Assembly (NCBI GenBank): GCA_904502075.1
Contig: CAJGDL010000013.1
Coordinates: 1-20,237 of the forward strand
Source of the DNA: an uncultured Alistipes sp.
GTDB lineage: Bacteria; Bacteroidota; Bacteroidia; Bacteroidales; Rikenellaceae
Direction of reading: 5' to 3'
DNA: 20,237 nucleotides
Made by a program: the position numbers and the translations under genes
Shown here: one piece after another, positions 15,517-20,237 of the stretch
Layout of the letters: each line of letters begins with the position of its first letter
How positions within the stretch are numbered: the stretch's first letter is position 1
The notes under the pieces: model-generated
Told to the model about the DNA's origin: nothing
Databases searched by the model: none
The model's input: only the letters and a program-made list of their open reading frames with translations

Positions 15517-16612
15517 GGATGATATGCTCGACCTCCTCGGGCGTAAGCTCGTGGTGCATCGGCAGGCAGATCACCTCGTTAGCCAAGCGCGTGGCCACGG
15601 GCAGGTTGTCGGCCGAGGCCGAGGGGAGACTGCGATAGGTCGAGAAGGTCGAGATCAGCGGATAGAAGTAGCGACGACCCAGGATGCCATGCTCCTTGAG
15701 GCGGAAGTAGAGCTCGTCACGCGTCTCGCCAAACTCATCGGCTTGGATGAAGATCGGGAAGTAGGAGTAGTTGTGCGTTACCCCCTCGACATCCTCAAAC
15801 AGGCGCAACCCCTTCACCTCGCGCAGGGCTTCGCGGTAACGCTCGGCCACCTGCTTGCGGGCGGCAATGGCGGCATCCACATGCTTCAGACCCAATAAAC
15901 CATAGGCCGCACGGATCTCGTCCATCTTCGAGTTGATACCCGGGGCGATCACCTCGGTCTCCCCGGCAAAACCGAAGTTCTTGAGGTAGTCGATGCGCTG
16001 CTTCATCTCCTTCGAGTGGCAAATCAAGGCGCCGCCCTCCACCGTGTTGTAGGTCTTCGTGGCATGGAAACTCAGCGTCGATATATCGCCAGCATTGAGG
16101 ATTGAGCGGCCGTTCTGCTTTACGCCAAAGGCGTGGGCCGCGTCGTAGATCACCTTCAGCCCATACTTGCGGGCGATGGCTTCGATGCGATCCACCTCGC
16201 AGGGGGTGCCATAGACGTGCACGGGCATGATGGCCGTGGTGCGCGGCGTAATGGCGGCCTCGATGCGATCGGGGTCGATATTACCGGTGTTGGGATCAAC
16301 ATCCACAAAGACCGGGCGGATTCCATTCCACCAAATCGAATGTGTGGTGGCCACAAAACTATAGGGGGTGGTGATCACTTCGCCCTGGATACGCAGCGCC
16401 TGCAAGGCGGTGATCAAGGGCAGGGTGCCATTCGTAAAGAGCGAGATGTACTCCACACCCAGGTATTCGCACAAGGCCTTTTCCAGCTCTTGGTGGAAGT
16501 GGCCGTTGTTGGTGATCCACTTGCTCTGCCAAATCTGCTCCAGGTAGGGGACAAACTCCTCCAACGGCGGAAGCAGAGGAGAGGTGACGGTAATGGGGTT
16601 CTTGGGATCCAT
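15497..16612 (-). CDS. DegT/DnrJ/EryC1/StrS family sugar aminotransferase
   Basis: The product is a 371-residue PLP-dependent nucleotide-sugar aminotransferase of normal length. Lys186 in SFHATKTYNTVEGGAL is the PLP lysine, VIYDAAHAFG holds Asp157 that contacts the PLP ring, and FTNGTLPL binds the phosphate. Relatives with this look (VioA, WecE) convert dTDP-4-keto-6-deoxyglucose to dTDP-4-amino-4,6-dideoxy-glucose or -galactose with glutamate. RmlB, encoded 6 bp upstream, makes that substrate. The N-terminal TVTSPLLPPLEEFVPYLEQIWQ segment is VioA-like in my reading, favouring Qui4N, while the downstream WecF-like enzyme favours Fuc4N; the sequence alone does not settle which epimer is made. 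Confidence 0.9.
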   Translation of the reverse strand: MDPKNPITVTSPLLPPLEEFVPYLEQIWQSKWITNNGHFHQELEKALCEYLGVEYISLFTNGTLPLITALQALRIQGEVITTPYSFVATTHSIWWNGIRPVFVDVDPNTGNIDPDRIEAAITPRTTAIMPVHVYGTPCEVDRIEAIARKYGLKVIYDAAHAFGVKQNGRSILNAGDISTLSFHATKTYNTVEGGALICHSKEMKQRIDYLKNFGFAGETEVIAPGINSKMDEIRAAYGLLGLKHVDAAIAARKQVAERYREALREVKGLRLFEDVEGVTHNYSYFPIFIQADEFGETRDELYFRLKEHGILGRRYFYPLISTFSTYRSLPSASADNLPVATRLANEVICLPMHHELTPEEVEHIIHVIKNR

Positions 16613-16618
16613 GGTAGG

Positions 16619-17755
16619 CTATCGGTTTTTGTACATATCGTCGTAGTACTTCTCGTACTCACCCGAGGTGATGTTGTCCATCCACTCCTGGTTTTCGAGG
16701 TACCACTTCACGGTCTTTTCGATCCCCTCCTCGAACTGAAGCGAGGGCTCCCAACCGAGCTCCTTCTGGAGTTTCGAGGAGTCGATCGCATAGCGCATGT
16801 CGTGTCCGGCACGATCCGTCACGAAGGTAATCAGATCGAGCGATGCCCCCTCGGGATTTCCGAGCAGACGATCCACCGTCTTGATGATCACCTTGATGAG
16901 GTCGATGTTCTTCCACTCGTTGAAGCCACCAATGTTGTAGGTGTCGGCCACCTTGCCCTCGTGGAAAATCAGGTCGATGGCTCGTGCATGATCCACCACA
17001 TAGAGCCAGTCGCGCACGTTCTCGCCCTTGCCATACACAGGCAGCGGCTTGCGATGGCGGATGTTGTTGATAAAGAGCGGGATCAGCTTCTCGGGAAACT
17101 GATAGGGGCCGTAGTTGTTCGAGCAGTTCGTCACGATCGTAGGCAGGCCATAGGTGTCGTGGAAAGCGCGCACAAAGTGGTCCGACGAGGCCTTGGCAGC
17201 CGAGTAGGGCGAGTGGGGATTGTAGGGGGTGTCTTCATAGAAGAACTTGTCGCCATAGGCCAGGTGGTGCTCCGACGAGGAGGCCGTAGTGGTAAAGGGA
17301 GGCTCGATACCCTCGGGGTGCGAGAGCTCCAACGCGCCATAGACCTCATCGGTGGAGATGTGGTAAAACCGCTTGCCCTCCCATTGGCCATTCCAATGGT
17401 GCTTGGCTGCCTGCAGGAGCGAGAGGGTACCCATCACGTTGGTGCGGGCAAAGGTAAAGGGGTCTTTGATCGAGCGATCCACATGGCTCTCGGCCGCAAG
17501 GTGGATCACACCGTCGATATCGTACTTTTGGAAGATCTCGAGCACAGCATCGAAGTCACAAATGTCGGCCTTCACGAAGGTGTAGTTCGGCATCTGCTCG
17601 ATATCCTTCAGGTTGGCCAAGTTGCCGGCATAGGTCAGCTTGTCGAGGTTTACGATGTGGTAGTCGGGATACTTATTAACAAACAGACGTACGACATGCG
17701 AGCCGATGAATCCGGCACCGCCCGTAATGAGTATATTTCGCTTCATATTTTTCAT
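16619..17755 (-). CDS. rmlB: dTDP-glucose 4,6-dehydratase
   Basis: The product is a 378-residue short-chain dehydrogenase/reductase-type enzyme that converts dTDP-glucose to dTDP-4-keto-6-deoxyglucose with bound NAD. GGAGFIGSH (12-20) is the NAD-binding motif, HISTDEVYG carries the Thr-Asp-Glu catalytic triad region, and YSAAK holds the catalytic Tyr and Lys. The ATG at 17755 is used; a second ATG at 17746 is only three codons in and cannot be excluded. The gene follows rmlD by 15 bp. Its product is the branch point between rhamnose (RmlC/RmlD) and the 4-amino sugar made by the next gene's product. Confidence 0.96.
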   Translation of the reverse strand: MKNMKRNILITGGAGFIGSHVVRLFVNKYPDYHIVNLDKLTYAGNLANLKDIEQMPNYTFVKADICDFDAVLEIFQKYDIDGVIHLAAESHVDRSIKDPFTFARTNVMGTLSLLQAAKHHWNGQWEGKRFYHISTDEVYGALELSHPEGIEPPFTTTASSSEHHLAYGDKFFYEDTPYNPHSPYSAAKASSDHFVRAFHDTYGLPTIVTNCSNNYGPYQFPEKLIPLFINNIRHRKPLPVYGKGENVRDWLYVVDHARAIDLIFHEGKVADTYNIGGFNEWKNIDLIKVIIKTVDRLLGNPEGASLDLITFVTDRAGHDMRYAIDSSKLQKELGWEPSLQFEEGIEKTVKWYLENQEWMDNITSGEYEKYYDDMYKNR

Positions 17756-17770
17756 TTTTTAGGGTGAGGC

Positions 17771-18655
17771 TTATTGTTGTTGGTTGTTTTGCATCTTGAG
17801 GAGTCGTCCCAGGCAGTAGAGCATCGACTCGCGCCAATGGGGAATCTCCACCCCGAAGGTGCGCTTGATCTTCGTCTTGTCGAGCACCGAGAAGGCCGGA
17901 CGGGTCACCTTCGAGGGAAACTCCGAGGAGTGGCAGGGATGAATCTCGCAGGCCGTATGACCCACAGCACGGGCAATCTCCACTGCAAAGTCATACCACG
18001 AGCAGACCCCTTCATTCGAGAAGTGGAAGATCCCCTCGGCATCGCCATAGAGCTCCTTCTCAATGATTGAAAAGATCGTCAGTGCCAGGTCGCCGGCATA
18101 GGTGGGCGATCCCACCTGGTCGAAGACCACATTCAGGTGGGGCTTCTCCTTCGTGAGGCGCAACATCGTCTTCAGGAAATTGTTTCCATACTCCGAGTAG
18201 AGCCAGGCCGTGCGGAAGATCAAGTGGCGACAGCCCACTTGGGCAATCGCCTGCTCGCCCTCGAGCTTCGTCAAGCCATAGACCCCCAACGGGCAAGTAG
18301 GCATCTGCTCCGTGCGAGGAAGGTTGCCTTCACCCCCGAAGACGTAGTCTGTCGAGACGTGGAACAACACCGCTCCCACCTGCTTGGCAGCCAGGGCGAG
18401 ATTCTCCACGGCATCGCGGTTGATCTTGCGGGCCATCGGTTCGTCCTCCTCGGCCTTGTCTACATTCGTATAGGCGGCACAATTGACAATCACATCAATC
18501 GACTCGGCCTGCACCAGCTGCAAGACCGCCTCACGATCCGTGATGTCCAATTCGGCGACATCGGTGAAGAGGTAGCGGTTGGGCGAGGTGACCCCTAAGC
18601 GTTGCATCTCCTGCCCGAGTTGGCCGTTTGCCCCCGTTACAAGAATATTAAGCAT
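17771..18655 (-). CDS. rmlD: dTDP-4-dehydrorhamnose reductase
   Basis: The product is a 294-residue NAD(P)H-dependent reductase completing dTDP-L-rhamnose synthesis. GANGQLG (8-14) is the nucleotide-binding motif, STDYVFGG (101-108) and YGLTK (126-130) are the catalytic Ser/Thr and Tyr-x3-Lys. The open frame extends upstream, but MLNILVTGANGQLG is the typical N terminus, so the ATG at 18655 is chosen; it overlaps the end of rmlC by 8 bp, indicating translational coupling. Confidence 0.95.
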   Translation of the reverse strand: MLNILVTGANGQLGQEMQRLGVTSPNRYLFTDVAELDITDREAVLQLVQAESIDVIVNCAAYTNVDKAEEDEPMARKINRDAVENLALAAKQVGAVLFHVSTDYVFGGEGNLPRTEQMPTCPLGVYGLTKLEGEQAIAQVGCRHLIFRTAWLYSEYGNNFLKTMLRLTKEKPHLNVVFDQVGSPTYAGDLALTIFSIIEKELYGDAEGIFHFSNEGVCSWYDFAVEIARAVGHTACEIHPCHSSEFPSKVTRPAFSVLDKTKIKRTFGVEIPHWRESMLYCLGRLLKMQNNQQQ

Positions 18656-19223
18656 AGTAATCCGTGTTATAATCAAAGAGTTGCTCCTCAGCATCGGCGA
18701 GGGTGGGGTGGTGGGCATCCTTCTGCGAGAGGATCACCTCTGCGGCAGGAATCTGCCAGTCGATCCCCAGCGCGGGATCGTCCCAAGCCACCGCCCCCTC
18801 GTTGTGGGGAGCGTAGTAGTTGTCACACTTGTATTGAAAGGTCGCCGTCTCGCTCAGCACGGCGAAGCCGTGAGCAAAACCGCGCGGCACAAAGAACTGA
18901 CGCTTGTTTTCGGCCGAGAGTTCCACGGCCACATGCTGCCCGAAGGTGGGCGACCCCTTGCGGATATCGACCGCCACATCCAGCACTCTTCCCTCGACTA
19001 CGCGCACCAACTTCGATTGGGCATCGGCCCCCTTCTGGAAGTGCAAACCGCGCACCACGCCATACTTCGACTTCGACTCGTTGTCCTGCACAAAGTTCAC
19101 GGGGCGCACCTTCTCGGCAAATTCGCGCAACGAAAAGCTCTCAAAGAAGTAGCCGCGCTCGTCGCCAAAAACCGTGGGTTCGATGATCACCACCCCCTCG
19201 ATCGGGGTCTTCGTCACTTTCAT
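18648..19223 (-). CDS. rmlC: dTDP-4-dehydrorhamnose 3,5-epimerase
   Basis: The product is a 191-residue cupin-fold epimerase acting on dTDP-4-keto-6-deoxyglucose. DERGYFFESF near the N terminus, GVVRGLHFQ with His61 as the catalytic base, VPRGFAHGF with His118 and FQYKCDNYY with Tyr131 are the family signatures. The frame is open to 19352 inside rmlA, but the ATG at 19223 gives the normal start (MKVTKTPIEGVVIIEP) and lies 5 bp after the rmlA stop. Confidence 0.95.
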   Translation of the reverse strand: MKVTKTPIEGVVIIEPTVFGDERGYFFESFSLREFAEKVRPVNFVQDNESKSKYGVVRGLHFQKGADAQSKLVRVVEGRVLDVAVDIRKGSPTFGQHVAVELSAENKRQFFVPRGFAHGFAVLSETATFQYKCDNYYAPHNEGAVAWDDPALGIDWQIPAAEVILSQKDAHHPTLADAEEQLFDYNTDYYA

Positions 19224-19228
19224 CTCGA

Positions 19229-20137
19229 CTACTCGTATTTGGGTTGATTGTTCGTGCGCTTCAGCTCCTCGATCACCTTCAGCAGATACTGCCCATACTG
19301 GTTCTTGATCATGGGCTGGGCCAGCTGGCGCATCCGCTCCTCCGAGATCCAACCCTTGCGGTAGGCGATACCCTCCAAGCAGGCAATCTTCAACCCCTGA
19401 CGCTTCTCCAACACCTCGATGTAGGTCGAAGCCTCCGACAAGGAGTCGTGGGTACCCGTATCGAGCCAGGCAAAGCCACGGCCTAGGGTCTGCACCTTCA
19501 ACTCGCCATCATTCAGGAACCACTGATTGACCGTCGTGATCTCATACTCGCCACGAGCCGAGGGCTCGATTTTTCGGGCAACATCGACCACCTTGTTGGG
19601 GTAGAAATAGAGACCCACCACTGCGTAGTTCGATTTGGGGTTTGCCGGCTTCTCCTCAATAGAGAGGCAATTGCCCTCTTTGTCGAATTCCGCCACGCCG
19701 TAACGCTCGGGATCGTTCACCCAATAACCGAATACGGTGGCCTTCTGCTCCTCCTCGGCCGCACGAACCGCCTCCTTGAGCATCGGCGTAAAACCGGCTC
19801 CGTGGAAGATGTTGTCGCCAAGAACCAGGCAGGCGCAATCGTCGCCGATAAAGTCGGCTCCGATGGTAAAGGCCTGAGCCAAGCCGTCGGGCGAGGGTTG
19901 CTCGGCATACTCGAAGTGTACACCGTAGTCGCTACCATCGCCAAGCAGACGTTTGAAACCCGGCAGGTCGTGCGGGGTGGAGATGATCAAAATCTCGCGA
20001 ATGCCCGCAAGCATCAGTACCGAAATGGGGTAGTAGACCATCGGTTTGTCGTAGATGGGCAACAGCTGCTTGCTTACGCCCTTGGTGATGGGGTACAATC
20101 GCGTGCCGCTACCACCTGCAAGTACAATTCCTTTCAT
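19229..20137 (-). CDS. rmlA: Glucose-1-phosphate thymidylyltransferase
   Basis: The product is a 302-residue nucleotidyltransferase that makes dTDP-glucose from dTTP and glucose-1-phosphate, the first step for both sugar branches of the operon. GGSGTRLYPITKGVSKQLLPIYDKP holds the signature nucleotide-binding loop and lysine, and VLGDNIFHG (105-113) carries the metal-binding Asp. Length is normal for RmlA. It is the first gene of the minus-strand glycan operon, with an A/T-rich leader upstream. Confidence 0.97.
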   Translation of the reverse strand: MKGIVLAGGSGTRLYPITKGVSKQLLPIYDKPMVYYPISVLMLAGIREILIISTPHDLPGFKRLLGDGSDYGVHFEYAEQPSPDGLAQAFTIGADFIGDDCACLVLGDNIFHGAGFTPMLKEAVRAAEEEQKATVFGYWVNDPERYGVAEFDKEGNCLSIEEKPANPKSNYAVVGLYFYPNKVVDVARKIEPSARGEYEITTVNQWFLNDGELKVQTLGRGFAWLDTGTHDSLSEASTYIEVLEKRQGLKIACLEGIAYRKGWISEERMRQLAQPMIKNQYGQYLLKVIEELKRTNNQPKYE

Positions 20138-20208
20138 GCGCTCTATTTTTTTGTTCTTTGGTCGGTTTTTGCAGTCGTTTCTTCTTCGGATAGAAACTTC
20201 CTATTATA

Positions 20209-20216
20209 CAAAGGTA
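20209..20216 (-). promoter_or_regulatory. -7 element for the rml/glycan operon
   Basis: The minus strand reads TACCTTTG, matching TAnnTTTG, about 72 bp before the rmlA ATG, giving a leader of about 65 nt. The matching -33 element would fall at or beyond the window edge. Confidence 0.5.
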
Positions 20217-20237
20217 TAAAAAAAATTGCAATCTCCA

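Noticed and set aside
16133..17767. A 544-codon plus-strand open frame opposite rmlB and the aminotransferase gene
   Set aside because: It is antisense to two enzymes with intact catalytic motifs and its product looks like reverse-frame sequence rich in His, Val and Gly.
1..20237. Mobile element, prophage, CRISPR or RNA gene signals
   Set aside because: No transposase, integrase, regularly spaced repeats, tRNA-like cloverleaf or rRNA sequence was found on reading through the window.

Overview
The window looks like a chromosomal piece of a Bacteroidota bacterium, most likely a gut-type Bacteroidales such as Alistipes (Rikenellaceae). The phylum call rests on repeated promoter -7 elements of the Bacteroidota form TAnnTTTG just upstream of genes, A-rich rather than Shine-Dalgarno-like leaders, and a typical gene set: a golvesin/'xanthan lyase'-type amidase, a carboxynorspermidine decarboxylase and a cysteate synthase. 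The genus is inference, based on the cysteate synthase (Alistipes makes sulfonolipids) and the moderately high GC. All genes appear intact. I see no rRNA, tRNA, CRISPR array, insertion sequence or integrase.

Layout. (1) 1-1662: a small DUF486/DMT-type membrane protein (+) converges through a hairpin terminator on a minus-strand pair, an ECF sigma factor followed by a four-helix membrane protein. (2) 1800-7126, minus strand: a tight three-gene operon, sodium:solute symporter, then a large secreted amidase-like protein (stop and start overlap), then a bile-acid:sodium-symporter-like (BASS) transporter. (3) 7149-7762: the symporter operon and mscL (+) diverge from back-to-back promoters; mscL ends in a strong terminator. 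(4) 7881-10225: a single-gene unit encoding a biotin-dependent carboxyltransferase (oxaloacetate decarboxylase alpha/pyruvate carboxylase B type) with two tandem biotinyl domains, a structured leader of about 140 nt and its own terminator. (5) 10315-12816: a probable two-gene operon, carboxynorspermidine decarboxylase (polyamines) and cysteate synthase (sulfonate precursor). (6) 20216 down to 12914, minus strand: an eight-gene nucleotide-sugar and glycosyltransferase operon, rmlA-rmlC-rmlD-rmlB, a DegT/DnrJ-type sugar aminotransferase, a left-handed beta-helix acyltransferase, a GT56 (WecF-like) transferase and a GT2 glycosyltransferase. It ends against the cysteate synthase gene at a shared hairpin.

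How the parts fit. In the glycan operon RmlA and RmlB make dTDP-4-keto-6-deoxyglucose, which can go through RmlC/RmlD to dTDP-rhamnose or through the aminotransferase and acyltransferase to a dTDP-4-acetamido-4,6-dideoxyhexose, the donor class used by the GT56 enzyme. The result is probably a surface glycan containing both sugars. The amidase operon joins a secreted cell-wall-type hydrolase to two transporters of sodium-coupled families, which suggests release and uptake of a product whose identity the sequence does not give. The points most worth a second look are the amidase split by a carbohydrate-binding-type insertion, the doubled biotinyl domain, the nspC-cysteate synthase pairing and the WecE/D/F-like set with a non-WecD acyltransferase.
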